34,536 nucleotides of DNA from Campylobacterales bacterium (GTDB lineage: Bacteria > Campylobacterota > Campylobacteria > Campylobacterales > QNZT01), in the NCBI GenBank assembly GCA_026994915.1, contig JALWPY010000198.1:1-34536 (forward strand), in the 5' to 3' direction. Each line of letters starts with the position of its first letter. Within the stretch, counting starts at the first letter, position 1. The notes under the pieces were generated by a model. The model did no database searches. It saw only the letters and a program-made list of their open reading frames with translations, and was not told the origin of the DNA. The position numbers were made by a program, and so were the translations under genes. Shown one piece after another: positions 9,674 through 19,779 of this stretch.

Positions 9674-9768
9674 CGTTTTTTGTCTCCTTTATGTCACACA
9701 TCTTTCAAGGGGAGATCCCCACAGCCGTTGTCACTGTTTTCATTATACAACGTACTTTTTAAAATGGA

Positions 9769-11151
9769 CTACTCCGCCATCATCTCCAGCATATCCAGAA
9801 ACTCTTCAGGCGTCTGGTAGCCGTAGATGCGATTTCCTTCGACCTCTTTCCCGTCACGGTCGAAAAAGATAAAGGTCGGCGGTCCAAAGACTTTGTACTT
9901 TTTGCGTATATCCTGTACCGCGGTGTCCGACTTCTCCGTCATGTTGACATGTACCGGCAGATACTCCCGCTTCAGTATCTTACGCACGGCAGGATCTTTG
10001 AAGGTGATCGCTTTGTACTTTTTGCATGAACCGCACAGATCATGCGAAAAGTAGGCGATCATCATCTTCCCCTCTTCCACCGCCTTGCGACGCATCGCTT
10101 CAAACTCCGCAAGCGAATGCACCTCTGTAAACGGAATCTCTCTCCTCTCTGCTTCGGAAGCCTCTGTAGCGCGATCCGCAACTGTCGTCTCTGCAGGTGC
10201 GACGAGCGGCTTTTGGAGATCCTGCGCACCCTCGGCCGCACCGATCAGCATGATCGCACCCCACAGCAACAGCACCACACCCACCCCCTTGGCAAATTTC
10301 TGCCATCCACCGGCAGCTTCGGGCAGCGGCTCCGTCGCACCCAGATAGATACTCAGTATGATCAGAAAAATCCCCCAGACCAGCAGCGGCGGCAGCAGTT
10401 CGAGCGAGTTAAAAAAGTAGATCGCCACCGCCAGCAACAGCACACCGAAGATATTCTTGACCAGATTCATCCATACCCCCGCTTTGGGCACGAACGTCCC
10501 CAGTCCCACTCCCAGCAACAGCAGCGGCACCCCCATCCCAAGCGCCATGAAGAACATCGTCACCGCACCCAGTACGGCATCCGCCTGCTGCATCGCCACA
10601 CCGAGAAAGGCGATCAGTATCGGAGAAACACATGCACCGATCACCAGCGCAGAGATGAGGCCCATCACAAAGACCATCCCGAGACTGCCGCCTTTGATCT
10701 TCTGCGACGTTGTCGTCAGTCGTGACTGCAGGAATGAGGGAAGCTGGATCGTGAAAAGTCCGAACATCGAGAGCGCCATCAGTGCAAAGAGCAGGCTTAC
10801 AAATCCGATGGCCCAGACATTTTGAAAGTAGGATTGCAACTGCTCGCCCGTCGCGCCCGCAAGCGCACCCATTGCGGCGTATGTCACCGCCGTACCGAGT
10901 ACATAGGCGAACGAGAGAAGCAGTGCCCGCATTTTGGAGAGATGCTCCCCCTGTCCGATGATAATACTCGAGAGTATCGGCATCATCGGCAGGACACACG
11001 GCGTAAAGGTCAGAAAGAGCCCCGCTACGAAGGCCCCGGCGATCAATCCCGTGAGACTCTCCTCTGTACCGGAAACCCCGCCGCCAAAAGCAGCCGCCGC
11101 AATCGGAAAAATCAAAAACAGTATCAAATTTATTTTTGTTACATTGTGCAT
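9769..11151 (-). CDS. dsbD: DsbD/CcdA-type thiol:disulfide interchange protein with C-terminal thioredoxin domain
   Basis: CcdA-type TM motifs FTPCVLPMMPIL and GACVSPILIAFLG; C-terminal DLCGSCKKY thioredoxin-like motif. Start taken as the internal Met of MHNVTKINLILFLIFPIAAAA (11151) rather than 11208. Confidence 0.85.
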   Translation of the reverse strand: MHNVTKINLILFLIFPIAAAAFGGGVSGTEESLTGLIAGAFVAGLFLTFTPCVLPMMPILSSIIIGQGEHLSKMRALLLSFAYVLGTAVTYAAMGALAGATGEQLQSYFQNVWAIGFVSLLFALMALSMFGLFTIQLPSFLQSRLTTTSQKIKGGSLGMVFVMGLISALVIGACVSPILIAFLGVAMQQADAVLGAVTMFFMALGMGVPLLLLGVGLGTFVPKAGVWMNLVKNIFGVLLLAVAIYFFNSLELLPPLLVWGIFLIILSIYLGATEPLPEAAGGWQKFAKGVGVVLLLWGAIMLIGAAEGAQDLQKPLVAPAETTVADRATEASEAERREIPFTEVHSLAEFEAMRRKAVEEGKMMIAYFSHDLCGSCKKYKAITFKDPAVRKILKREYLPVHVNMTEKSDTAVQDIRKKYKVFGPPTFIFFDRDGKEVEGNRIYGYQTPEEFLDMLEMMAE

Positions 11152-11246
11152 AGGTACCCTTTTGTCAAAACCTCTGTTTTTTTTCAATAATACCTGTTTT
11201 GTGTGCACTCTGTGTGTAGTTTTTATATCCTATTTATTTAATGGCG

Positions 11247-11792
11247 TTAACGGCGCAGCTCGATCGTCGTGTCGAAATCCTCGTTGTAGAGTTTCGCTCT
11301 GTGGGTATCGATCGACGTGACGCTGAAGCTGTTCTCGAAGAGTGCGAGCACCGCTTCGTCGGCGAACTCCGACTCCTCGCATGTCGCCAGATCGACGGCG
11401 GGCGCGGGGGTACTCACATGAGAGAATGTCAGCTTCTTCCCATCCACCTTGTAGCGTGCCGTGATCTTTTTACAGTCGGCGTACGCCGTCACTTCACTTT
11501 TGCCAAACCGCATATCGATCTTGTAGGTACGCAGCGTCTGCGGATAGTTCTGATTTTCATAAAAAGCACCGATATCTGCCCTGATGCTATGCCAGGGTGA
11601 AAAGGTCAGCAGTTTTGTGATCGCTTCCCGGTCCAAAGAGAGTGTTCCGAGGGTTTCCGATTCGCTCTTCGTGCTCCCCGCTTTGACAGAGACGGCACCG
11701 TCGTCGGAGATCGTTGATTCACAGCCGCCAAATCCAAGTAACACCAGCGCCGCCGTCAGTACGAGTTTCCAATGTTTTGTCGTATGGGTCAT
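11247..11792 (-). CDS. META-domain-like lipoprotein
   Basis: Signal peptide with lipobox LGFGGC; C-terminal region resembling META/HslJ (KLTFSHVSTPAPAVDLATCEESEFADEAVLALFENSFSVT). Confidence 0.6.
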   Translation of the reverse strand: MTHTTKHWKLVLTAALVLLGFGGCESTISDDGAVSVKAGSTKSESETLGTLSLDREAITKLLTFSPWHSIRADIGAFYENQNYPQTLRTYKIDMRFGKSEVTAYADCKKITARYKVDGKKLTFSHVSTPAPAVDLATCEESEFADEAVLALFENSFSVTSIDTHRAKLYNEDFDTTIELRR

Positions 11793-11915
11793 GATGCGTT
11801 TGCCTTTCGCTTTTTATTTTTATATCGGCAAATCGTCAATTATTTGAAGCTTTTTGCTATTGCATTCCGTCAGATTTCATGTTACACTCATGACAGATCA
11901 CACAGAGGAGTTCCT

Positions 11916-12461
11916 ATGCGTACACTCTTGCTTCTGCTCACCGTACTCGTTTTAGGCGGCTGCGCACCCAAATACCGCACCACATACACCTATATCGAAC
12001 CCCAGGACCCGCAGGTCAAATCATGCATCGAAAGCTGCGAAGCCAAACGCGCCGCATGCCGGAAAACATGTGCGGCCGCATTTCAAAAGTGCAAAGCAAA
12101 AGCCGATGCCATAGGCAAAAAGAACTACGAGCGCAAGATGCAGCAGTACTATCATGATCTCGAACTCTACACCGCACGGCTGCGCCGCTACCAACTCGAA
12201 CGCGATCTCTTCTACGGCAGCGGTTTCTGTTACGGGGGCTACGGCTGCGGCCCTTTCTACAGACCGATCTTCTGGGATCCCTCCCCGGCCCTGACCCTCC
12301 GCCGCCCCGTCAAACCGAACCTTCAGGAGGAGATTATGCAGGCCGAACTCAAAGAGTGTCGCATAGACTGTGGCTGTCAGCAGAAGTTCGACGACTGTTT
12401 TCAAGGGTGTGGCGGCAAAATCGTCACCCAAAAGATCTGTATCAAAAACTGCCCAAAATGA
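11916..12461 (+). CDS. Cysteine-rich lipoprotein of unknown function
   Basis: MRTLLLLLTVLVLGGC lipobox; GAGGAG RBS before ATG 11916; about 15 cysteines. Confidence 0.75.
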   Translation: MRTLLLLLTVLVLGGCAPKYRTTYTYIEPQDPQVKSCIESCEAKRAACRKTCAAAFQKCKAKADAIGKKNYERKMQQYYHDLELYTARLRRYQLERDLFYGSGFCYGGYGCGPFYRPIFWDPSPALTLRRPVKPNLQEEIMQAELKECRIDCGCQQKFDDCFQGCGGKIVTQKICIKNCPK

Positions 12462-13285
12462 GCGCAAAAAGCGTTTTGATCACGGGCTGCTCCAGCGGCA
12501 TCGGCCACTACTGCGCACATGCATTGCACAAAGAGGGCTACCGCATCTTTGCCACGGCACGGCGTATGGAAGATGTGAAGCGGCTGCAGGAGGAGGGGCT
12601 TGAAGCCCTCATGCTCGACCTGAACGATTCAGAGAGTATTTATGAAGTGGTCTCGGAAGTAACTCGCCGCACCGGAGGCACCCTCTACGCCCTCTTCAAC
12701 AACGGCGCCTACGGACAGCCGGGCGCGGTGGAGGATCTGCGCCGGGAGGTACTGCGCGCGCAGTTCGAAACCAACCTCTTCGGCACACATGAACTGACCA
12801 ACGCGGTACTACCGATCATGCGCAGACAGGGATACGGGAGGATCATCCAGAACAGTTCGGTATTGGGCTTTATCGCGCTGCGTTTCCGGGGTGCCTACAA
12901 TGCCAGCAAATACGCCCTCGAAGGGCTCAGCGACACACTGCGTCTGGAACTTATGGGCACCGATATTCACGTCTCCCTTATCGAACCGGGCCCCATACGC
13001 AGCGACTTTCGCAAAAACGCGCTGCAGATGTTTCTCAAAAACATCGATCGGGAACACTCCCCCTTCAAAGAGGCGTATGTCACCAAACTGGAGGCACTGG
13101 AGAGCGATGCGGACGCACCCTTCACACTCGGTCCCGATGCCGTGTATACCGCTTTGAAAAAGGCGCTCGAGATACCCAAACCCGCCGCGCGCTACCGTGT
13201 CACAAAACCCACATCTTTCTTCTGGTACGCCAGACGCCTCCTGCCCACTTCACTGCTGGACAAAATCCTGCGCAAAGTGGAGTAG
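12458..13285 (+). CDS. Short-chain dehydrogenase/reductase (SDR) family oxidoreductase
   Basis: VLITGCSSGIGHYCAHAL (TGxxxGIG), NNGAYG, catalytic S...YNASKYALEG; ATG 12458 overlaps the upstream stop (ATGA). Confidence 0.9.
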   Translation: MSAKSVLITGCSSGIGHYCAHALHKEGYRIFATARRMEDVKRLQEEGLEALMLDLNDSESIYEVVSEVTRRTGGTLYALFNNGAYGQPGAVEDLRREVLRAQFETNLFGTHELTNAVLPIMRRQGYGRIIQNSSVLGFIALRFRGAYNASKYALEGLSDTLRLELMGTDIHVSLIEPGPIRSDFRKNALQMFLKNIDREHSPFKEAYVTKLEALESDADAPFTLGPDAVYTALKKALEIPKPAARYRVTKPTSFFWYARRLLPTSLLDKILRKVE

Positions 13286-13813
13286 CTACATGTCGTAGAT
13301 GCCCCAGCCGTGCATCTTCTGGGCACTCAGCACGACCACTCCTTCGACCAGATCGTCGATCGGGTTGATCGCGACGAAATTCATCTTCTCCAGCAGAGGC
13401 TCCAACTCCGCCACATTGTCCCGCTCTTCGGGAATGAAAAAGAGGATCTTCGAGGCATTCTTGGAGATGGCATAGATCTTCTTCAGAAAGAGTTCCGGCT
13501 TCTCCAGTGCGAGCGGATCGATCTCAATATAGATGTAATCATACAGTCTGGCATGCTGGTTGTAGCGCTGCTGTTCATAGGTGATTTTGCGCGCTTTGGC
13601 GATCCCCTTGCGCTGTATCTCCTCGACATACTCCCCGTTCGCAGAGACCAGATGGTAGATATAGTCCCGCTCTTTCGCGTAACTCTCGAGCATCCGCGGC
13701 AAATCCTCTCCCTCGTCGGTCATGTGAAAGATCGCCACCCCCGGATAGGGCGGTATGATCGAAACAAGCTTTCCGAACGCCTCCTCTGAAATATGTTGCA
13801 TCTTCCCCTCCAT
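13286..13813 (-). CDS. Conserved hypothetical protein (about 175 aa)
   Basis: Complete ORF with a stop codon abutting that of the convergent SDR gene; no family recognised. Confidence 0.65.
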   Translation of the reverse strand: MEGKMQHISEEAFGKLVSIIPPYPGVAIFHMTDEGEDLPRMLESYAKERDYIYHLVSANGEYVEEIQRKGIAKARKITYEQQRYNQHARLYDYIYIEIDPLALEKPELFLKKIYAISKNASKILFFIPEERDNVAELEPLLEKMNFVAINPIDDLVEGVVVLSAQKMHGWGIYDM

Positions 13814-13859
13814 TCATGATTATGGTATGATTATAACAAAGATAGAGAAGGAGTACGGC

Positions 13860-14753
13860 ATGCGATGGAAAACAGTTGCGGCACTTGTTACCGCATGTAC
13901 CATTGCGCAGGCAGTGGAGCTGCGTATCGGTTCGGCAACCTTCAACTGGCAGATGGATATGGGCTTCATGCATACCGGTTTCGAGATGGATGCCAGAGTC
14001 TGGTCTCTCAGCGAACAGCACAACAACTTCGGCGACTCGAAGCTCTACTACTTCTACAACGCCGACCTCTACCAATCGGACAGCGTCGACCGATTTACCG
14101 ACCTCATCACCACGCCGCTGACCTACGACTTCCCCATCGTCGGCTCTTTCAACGACGCCGTGGATCGCTACACCTCCGTTCCCGTGCCGGCGGACTATCG
14201 GATTCGGGGCTTTGATATCGACCTGGGTCTGGGATACGACCTCTGGCAAAACGAGCGCTTCACTATCGGTGCGGGAATCAACACGGGCCTCTCCCTCCCC
14301 GTCATGAAGATGCGCAATCTCCAAAAAAGCGCCAAAATCACCTACGACCTGCTCGACCATACCGACACGACGATCAAAACCTTCAAACTCGGTCCCGTCC
14401 TGCACGGTGTCTGGCGCATCAATCCAAACCTGAGGCTCTACGGCAGTTTCACCACGGGTTACCAAACAGGATCGATCGAAAACGACTGGGTCAAATCCTC
14501 CCTCGACGTCGACGGCAGCTACACCGCCCTCGATCTGGAGGTGAAGTTCATTCCACTGCAAAGCAGCAAAGATTTCGGCTGGATCAGGCTCGACCCCAAA
14601 CTCTTCCTCACCGCCGGATACAGCTACAAAAAGTGGGAGATGGACAGAGTCAAAGTCGACGCTTTCGACATCGCCGAGTTCAGCTCCGGCGGCTTTTTTA
14701 AAAACAGTTTCGAGACACACTACTGGTACGTGGGAGTGGGGTATGATTTCTAA
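13860..14753 (+). CDS. Outer-membrane beta-barrel-type protein
   Basis: Signal peptide MRWKTVAALVTACTIAQA, AGAAGGAG RBS, alternating amphipathic strands, C-terminal aromatic VGVGYDF typical of outer-membrane barrels. Confidence 0.7.
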   Translation: MRWKTVAALVTACTIAQAVELRIGSATFNWQMDMGFMHTGFEMDARVWSLSEQHNNFGDSKLYYFYNADLYQSDSVDRFTDLITTPLTYDFPIVGSFNDAVDRYTSVPVPADYRIRGFDIDLGLGYDLWQNERFTIGAGINTGLSLPVMKMRNLQKSAKITYDLLDHTDTTIKTFKLGPVLHGVWRINPNLRLYGSFTTGYQTGSIENDWVKSSLDVDGSYTALDLEVKFIPLQSSKDFGWIRLDPKLFLTAGYSYKKWEMDRVKVDAFDIAEFSSGGFFKNSFETHYWYVGVGYDF

Positions 14754-14794
14754 TTACGCCTGAACAGAATCTGAAAAAGCAGAGATTTTTTTGC

Positions 14795-14800
14795 TATAAT
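14795..14800 (+). promoter_or_regulatory. Predicted -10 element (TGC-TATAAT)
   Basis: TTTTTTTGCTATAATCATCGG 25 nt upstream of ATG 14826. Confidence 0.6.
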
Positions 14801-14825
14801 CATCGGATAGAAGAAGGAATCTGTT

Positions 14826-15122
14826 ATGACAAAAGAAGAGATACTGACCTACTTGTCCGAACACAAAAGTGAGTTCCGCCGGAAGTTCAACATCACCAAA
14901 ATAGGACTGTTCGGTTCCTACGCCAGAGAAGAGGCTACCGAAGAGAGCGATATCGACCTTGTCATTGAACTGGAACAGGGGACCAAACATATTCACGACA
15001 AAAAAGAGGCATTCAGAGCTCTGGTAGAGAACGCATTGAACAAAAGAGTCGATATCGCACGTGAAAAATACCTGAAACCTCTGGCGAGGGAGACCATAGA
15101 AAAAGAACTTTGCTATGTCTGA
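14826..15122 (+). CDS. MntA-type minimal nucleotidyltransferase (antitoxin)
   Basis: IGLFGSYAREEATEESDIDLVIEL: GSxAR...SDxDL nucleotidyltransferase motif; 98 aa; overlaps the next ORF by 8 nt. Confidence 0.88.
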   Translation: MTKEEILTYLSEHKSEFRRKFNITKIGLFGSYAREEATEESDIDLVIELEQGTKHIHDKKEAFRALVENALNKRVDIAREKYLKPLARETIEKELCYV

Positions 15123-15477
15123 CAACAGACTCTCACTCCTGACAATTCTTGAAGCCATCGAGAAGATCACACTCTACTCACAAGGGTTCGACAGTGGTGA
15201 AAACTTCTATCATGACAGCAAAAGTTTCGACGCAACGATGATGCAATTTATCGTCATCGGTGAGATGATTGATAAAATCGATGAAACTTTCAAAAAAGCA
15301 CATCCACAGATCGAATGGATCAAAATCAAAAACTTCAGAAACATCATCGCACATAACTATTTCGGCATCGATGCTGACGAAATCTGGGAAATTATCCACT
15401 ACAAAATCAAACCTCTTCAGCATGAAATCGAGAAAATTCTTGCAAACGGCGATGTGAACCGATCCACCGACAACTAA
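15115..15477 (+). CDS. HepT-like (DUF86) ribonuclease toxin
   Basis: RNIIAHNYFGID matches the HepT RX4HXY motif; overlaps the MntA-like ORF in a standard TA arrangement. Confidence 0.88.
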   Translation: MSDNRLSLLTILEAIEKITLYSQGFDSGENFYHDSKSFDATMMQFIVIGEMIDKIDETFKKAHPQIEWIKIKNFRNIIAHNYFGIDADEIWEIIHYKIKPLQHEIEKILANGDVNRSTDN

Positions 15478-15513
15478 ATCTCTTTTTTTAGAAAAAACCG
15501 AGCAAAAAAAAGC

Positions 15514-15519
15514 TATAAT
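15514..15519 (+). promoter_or_regulatory. Predicted -10 element (TATAAT) for nrdB
   Basis: AAAAAAAAGCTATAATCGCATAC, 63 nt upstream of ATG 15583. Confidence 0.55.
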
Positions 15520-15582
15520 CGCATACTTTTCATACTGCACCATTGGCTTACAAAAATTTAATAGAAACAGAGGATACCAACC

Positions 15583-16605
15583 ATGATCGAGCGCAAGAAA
15601 ATCTACAATCCAAACTCCGAAGAGCATGTCAACGACAGAAAGATTTTCGGTGGAAATCCGACGGGGATTTTCGAGCTCAACGACATCAAATACCAGTGGG
15701 CCTACAACCTCTGGGACATGATGCTCAACAACACATGGTTCCCCAAAGAGGTCGACATGACCGCCGATGTACGGGACTACAAGCAGCTCACCGAGCCGGA
15801 GAAAAACGCCTACGACAAGGCGCTTTCACAGCTGATCTTCATGGATTCGCTCCAGACAAACAACCTCATCGACAACGTCAACCCCTATATCACCGCGCCT
15901 GAAATCAACCTCATCCTCGTCCGCCAGGCGTTTGAAGAGGCGCTCCACTCCCAGAGCTACGCTGTCATGGTCGACTCCATCTCCCAAAATACCGACGAGA
16001 TCTACGACATGTGGCGTCAGGATATGCAGCTCAAAAACAAGAACGACAATATCGCCAAAGTCTACGAAGAGCTCGCCGAAAACCCAAGCGACGAACAGAT
16101 CGTCAAAGCGATGTTCGCCAACCAGATCCTCGAGGGTATCTACTTCTACAGCGGCTTCACCTTCTTCTACACGCTCGCCAGAAGCGGCAAAATGCTCGGC
16201 TCCGCACAGATGATCCGCTTTATCCAGCGCGACGAGATCACCCATCTGCTGATCTTCCAGAACATGATCAATGCCACCAAACGCGAACGCCCGGAACTCT
16301 TCACACCGGAGCTGATCGACGATGTCTACGAGATGTTCGAAAAAGCGGTCGATCTGGAGATCAGTTGGGGGCAGTATATCACCGAAGGGCAGATTCTGGG
16401 ATTGACCGACGATATCATCGAGCAGTACATCAAACACCTTGCAGATAAAAGACTGCAGGCCGTCGGACTCAAAAAACTCTACAATGCCGAACATCCCATC
16501 AAATGGGTCGACGACTTCTCCAAGTTTAACGATCAGAAAACCAACTTTTTCGAAGGCAACGTCGCGAACTACTCCAAAGGAAGCCTCAGTTTTGACGACT
16601 TCTAG
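15583..16605 (+). CDS. nrdB: Ribonucleoside-diphosphate reductase beta subunit (class I)
   Basis: [16 protein letters not shown] (metal ligands and radical Tyr position), [26 protein letters not shown]. Confidence 0.95.
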   Translation: MIERKKIYNPNSEEHVNDRKIFGGNPTGIFELNDIKYQWAYNLWDMMLNNTWFPKEVDMTADVRDYKQLTEPEKNAYDKALSQLIFMDSLQTNNLIDNVNPYITAPEINLILVRQAFEEALHSQSYAVMVDSISQNTDEIYDMWRQDMQLKNKNDNIAKVYEELAENPSDEQIVKAMFANQILEGIYFYSGFTFFYTLARSGKMLGSAQMIRFIQRDEITHLLIFQNMINATKRERPELFTPELIDDVYEMFEKAVDLEISWGQYITEGQILGLTDDIIEQYIKHLADKRLQAVGLKKLYNAEHPIKWVDDFSKFNDQKTNFFEGNVANYSKGSLSFDDF

Positions 16606-17326
16606 CAAAGATCTGATCGCGCTGCAGTTCCCCTTTTTCGATGATCGCTATGAACAAAACCTTCAGAGGCTGACCACCCTGGTTCAACAGGCGCCGGCCG
16701 GTTCCGTCGTACTCGCACCCGAACTCTGCCTCACCAACTTCAGTTTCGACCGTATGCAACAGGCCGCGGCGTTCGGCGAAGAGGCCAAGGCGACACTGCT
16801 GGAGCTCTCCCGTGACAAGACACTCGCCCTCACTATGACCGAAAAGGTCGGTGGCCACTACTACAACAGCGCCAAAATCTTCCATAAAGGCGAGGAGATC
16901 CACTCCCAGCCCAAAGTCAGACTCTTCACATTCGGCAACGAGGACCGCTACTTCTCCGCGGGAAGACCCGAGCAAGTGAGGATCGTAGAGATAGAGGGCA
17001 TCCGTTATGCGATTTTAATCTGTTTTGAGATACGCTTCATCCAACTGTGGCAACGCATACAGGGGGCGGACATCATCCTCGTTCCGGCACTCTGGGGCAG
17101 GCTTCGCAAGGCACAGCTGGAGAAGATTACCGACGCGATGGCGATTCTCAACCAGGCATATGTCATGGTCAGCGACAGCGCCAACGACGACATGGCCAAA
17201 AGCTCCGGCATCATCACCCCTTTCGGCGATGCGTACCGCGACGATGAAAGCAACTATATCGCGCATACGGCAGATCTCAGAGAGATCAAAAAGATGCGCA
17301 GATATATGGATATAGGACTCACATGA
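16592..17326 (+). CDS. Carbon-nitrogen hydrolase (nitrilase superfamily)
   Basis: [15 protein letters not shown] (Glu), [12 protein letters not shown] (Lys), [11 protein letters not shown] (Cys). The track start at 16439 runs inside nrdB; the likely start is TTG 16592 with AAAGGAAG upstream. Confidence 0.82.
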   Translation: MTTSSKDLIALQFPFFDDRYEQNLQRLTTLVQQAPAGSVVLAPELCLTNFSFDRMQQAAAFGEEAKATLLELSRDKTLALTMTEKVGGHYYNSAKIFHKGEEIHSQPKVRLFTFGNEDRYFSAGRPEQVRIVEIEGIRYAILICFEIRFIQLWQRIQGADIILVPALWGRLRKAQLEKITDAMAILNQAYVMVSDSANDDMAKSSGIITPFGDAYRDDESNYIAHTADLREIKKMRRYMDIGLT

Positions 17327-17982
17327 TCAGACGTCACCTCCAAAACGGCACAATCGACATGCACCGGTGCGAACAGCTTGCACAGGAGATCCATGCCGTG
17401 TTTCCGATCTCGCCCGAAGTACAGCGTGCCATCGCACAGACCCAGCGCGAGATCTTCGTCCCGACCGGATTCAAACACCATGCCTACAAACTCGACGCAC
17501 TGCCGCTCTCTTCCAATCAGTGGATCAGCTCCCCATTGACCGTCGCCAAGATGACCGAAGCACTCGCACCCAAGGGGGCCGACTCGGTGCTGGAGATCGG
17601 CTGCGGAAGCGGCTATCAGGCGGCGGTACTAAGCAAACTCTTCCGCCGTGTCTTTACGATCGAGCGTATCGAAAAGCTCCTCATCGAAGCGAGACAGCGT
17701 TTCGAAACGCTGGGGATCAAAAATATCAACACCCGTTTCGACGACGGTAACCGCGGCTGGCGCACCTACGCTCCATACGACCGCATCCTCTTCTCCGCCT
17801 CCGCCAAGGAGCCGCCGATCCACCTCTTTGACCAGCTCGCCGACGGCGGCATCCTCGTCGCACCCATCGAAGAGAACGGCCGTCAGGTGATTACCCGTTT
17901 CATCAAAAACGGTACGAAGATCAAAGTCCAGAAACTCGAAAGCTGCCTCTTCGTCCCTGTCAAAAGCGGCGTCGAGAGGTAA
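17323..17982 (+). CDS. pcm: Protein-L-isoaspartate O-methyltransferase
   Basis: [67 protein letters not shown] overlap with the upstream gene. Confidence 0.93.
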   Translation: MIRRHLQNGTIDMHRCEQLAQEIHAVFPISPEVQRAIAQTQREIFVPTGFKHHAYKLDALPLSSNQWISSPLTVAKMTEALAPKGADSVLEIGCGSGYQAAVLSKLFRRVFTIERIEKLLIEARQRFETLGIKNINTRFDDGNRGWRTYAPYDRILFSASAKEPPIHLFDQLADGGILVAPIEENGRQVITRFIKNGTKIKVQKLESCLFVPVKSGVER

Positions 17983-18030
17983 AATAGCAGAGAATAGTGT
18001 ACCATAGCAGTATTGCGTATTGAACCATAT

Positions 18031-19740
18031 ATGAAATACTTTATTGCCACAGCTATTCTTCTTCTTACGCTCTCATCCTGTCAAAAAAGTACCGAAGCCG
18101 TGCCGCCACAGCAACAAATCGATGAAACGATTATTGGTGCTCTCGCATACCTCGACGATACCCAGATTCGACAAAGAGCGGGCAGAAGAAGTTGTCTCAG
18201 CGACAGCTATGAAGAGGAAGGGTGTATCAACGATACACAGACATTACCCGGTGCTTCACCGTTTCCCATACCAAACAGACCTGATGTCAAAAATCGTAAC
18301 GGAGAGTGGGCGAGCTTCATCTACCACCTCCCCCACTCCATCCACAATCTTGGATTGTCACAACTGCGTACACAGGACTCTGCGCTGATCGTCTCCGCTT
18401 TTATAACGTACCCTCTGTTTCTGTTCGAAAAAAGCAGTAATCCAAAGAACATCTCTCCCGTTGATACGATGCTCGATCTTTCCATCCAAAATCTCAAAGG
18501 TTTCAAACGCGGTACCGAATATAGCTTCTGGCCACAAATTGAACCCTCAACCATACCCTCCCTCGTCTCTCCATACAACATAGATATACAGGCTGTAGAC
18601 CAGATGCTGCACCGGTATATGGAAAATCCGGATGATCCCTTTTTCAAGATGCTTTTTGGCAAAGAGATTATCGCAAAATTGCAACGCTGGGTAAGGACCT
18701 GCCTGACTGATACCAACAACAGTTCCGGAGTCTATGCCCTCTTTAACATACCAAACGATGCAGACGATCTCTCGATGGCAACGGCTATTTTCAAACTCTA
18801 TGCCCAGCGTCACCATCTGGATGCTACTTTCACCGAAACGGACTCATTGCTCTCAGTGGCACGCTTTCGTGACAGCAATCGCACCAAAGAGGATGGCAGA
18901 GATGCTTTCAAAGGTTCACAAAGCGGCGCTTATCTTACCTGGCTCAAAGATGAAAATGCACCACTCTTCGCCAATCCCCAAAGCGGTATCATTCCCCTGG
19001 GTGTAAATAACGTCGATGCCGTCGTTAACGCCAATGTCCTCTTTGCACTGGCACTGCATGATATCAACGGTATCAAAGGCTTTGACGAGAGTATCGATTT
19101 GCTTGTCCATGTCATCGAGACACATGCATGGCCTGAAGCGGCACTCTACTATCCGCAGCACATGATGTTTCCCTATGCAGTCACGAGAGCCTGGAGAGAT
19201 GCGGGGCTACGCACACCTGAACTTCACACTGCACTCAAAACACTCATGCACGACCTGCTGCAGGAGCAGCATCTCGAAGATCCCAAAAACTCCGACTACG
19301 GTACATTTGACGGAGGAGAAGATAAAACCAGAGACCTCTCCACTGCTCTCGGATGTACCGCACTGCTCAACATGGGGGAAGGTATCGCACGCGAAGCAGA
19401 TATGCTTTTGCGCTACCGACAGGGTATCGATGCATGTATCTCTCGTCTGGTCGCTGTCAGAAAACCCTACAGATTTGAAAATAATGAAACATTTGCTTTC
19501 GCTTCCCAAAAACCCCGTGCATGGCACTGGGAAGAGGGGCTCTTCTTTTCCGCTTCCGTCTCTCGTCTGGTCCAGTGGCGTTCACAATCTCTGACCACAG
19601 CGATGGTCCTTGAAACCCTGACGAAATACAGGCTCCGATACCATCAGCGAAACAGCACACTTATACAAGCACACAAACTGATTCTCTGCACCGATCCGGA
19701 CAGACAAGATCTCTGCCTGAGGATCACAAAGACCCCTTGA
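18031..19740 (+). CDS. Lipoprotein of unknown function (about 570 aa), largely alpha-helical by eye
   Basis: MKYFIATAILLLTLSSCQKS lipobox; complete ORF; more AT-rich by eye than flanking genes; start taken as ATG 18031 rather than TTG 18013. Confidence 0.75.
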   Translation: MKYFIATAILLLTLSSCQKSTEAVPPQQQIDETIIGALAYLDDTQIRQRAGRRSCLSDSYEEEGCINDTQTLPGASPFPIPNRPDVKNRNGEWASFIYHLPHSIHNLGLSQLRTQDSALIVSAFITYPLFLFEKSSNPKNISPVDTMLDLSIQNLKGFKRGTEYSFWPQIEPSTIPSLVSPYNIDIQAVDQMLHRYMENPDDPFFKMLFGKEIIAKLQRWVRTCLTDTNNSSGVYALFNIPNDADDLSMATAIFKLYAQRHHLDATFTETDSLLSVARFRDSNRTKEDGRDAFKGSQSGAYLTWLKDENAPLFANPQSGIIPLGVNNVDAVVNANVLFALALHDINGIKGFDESIDLLVHVIETHAWPEAALYYPQHMMFPYAVTRAWRDAGLRTPELHTALKTLMHDLLQEQHLEDPKNSDYGTFDGGEDKTRDLSTALGCTALLNMGEGIAREADMLLRYRQGIDACISRLVAVRKPYRFENNETFAFASQKPRAWHWEEGLFFSASVSRLVQWRSQSLTTAMVLETLTKYRLRYHQRNSTLIQAHKLILCTDPDRQDLCLRITKTP

Positions 19741-19779
19741 CACGTGCTTTACAAAAATGATAATGCTATATACAGCTAT

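Noticed and set aside
9709-9720. GGGGAGATCCCC near-palindrome upstream of the TerB-like gene
   Set aside because: Loop too small for a stable hairpin and no repeat of the motif in other promoters; could be chance.
13575-14720. 381-aa minus-strand ORF opposite the outer-membrane protein and the 175-aa gene
   Set aside because: Antisense to better-supported ORFs with signal peptide/RBS; Val/Glu/Asp-rich translation typical of shadow frames.
17984-18010. ATAGCAG direct repeats as target-site duplication
   Set aside because: Both copies lie on the same side of the lipoprotein gene, so they do not bracket an insertion.
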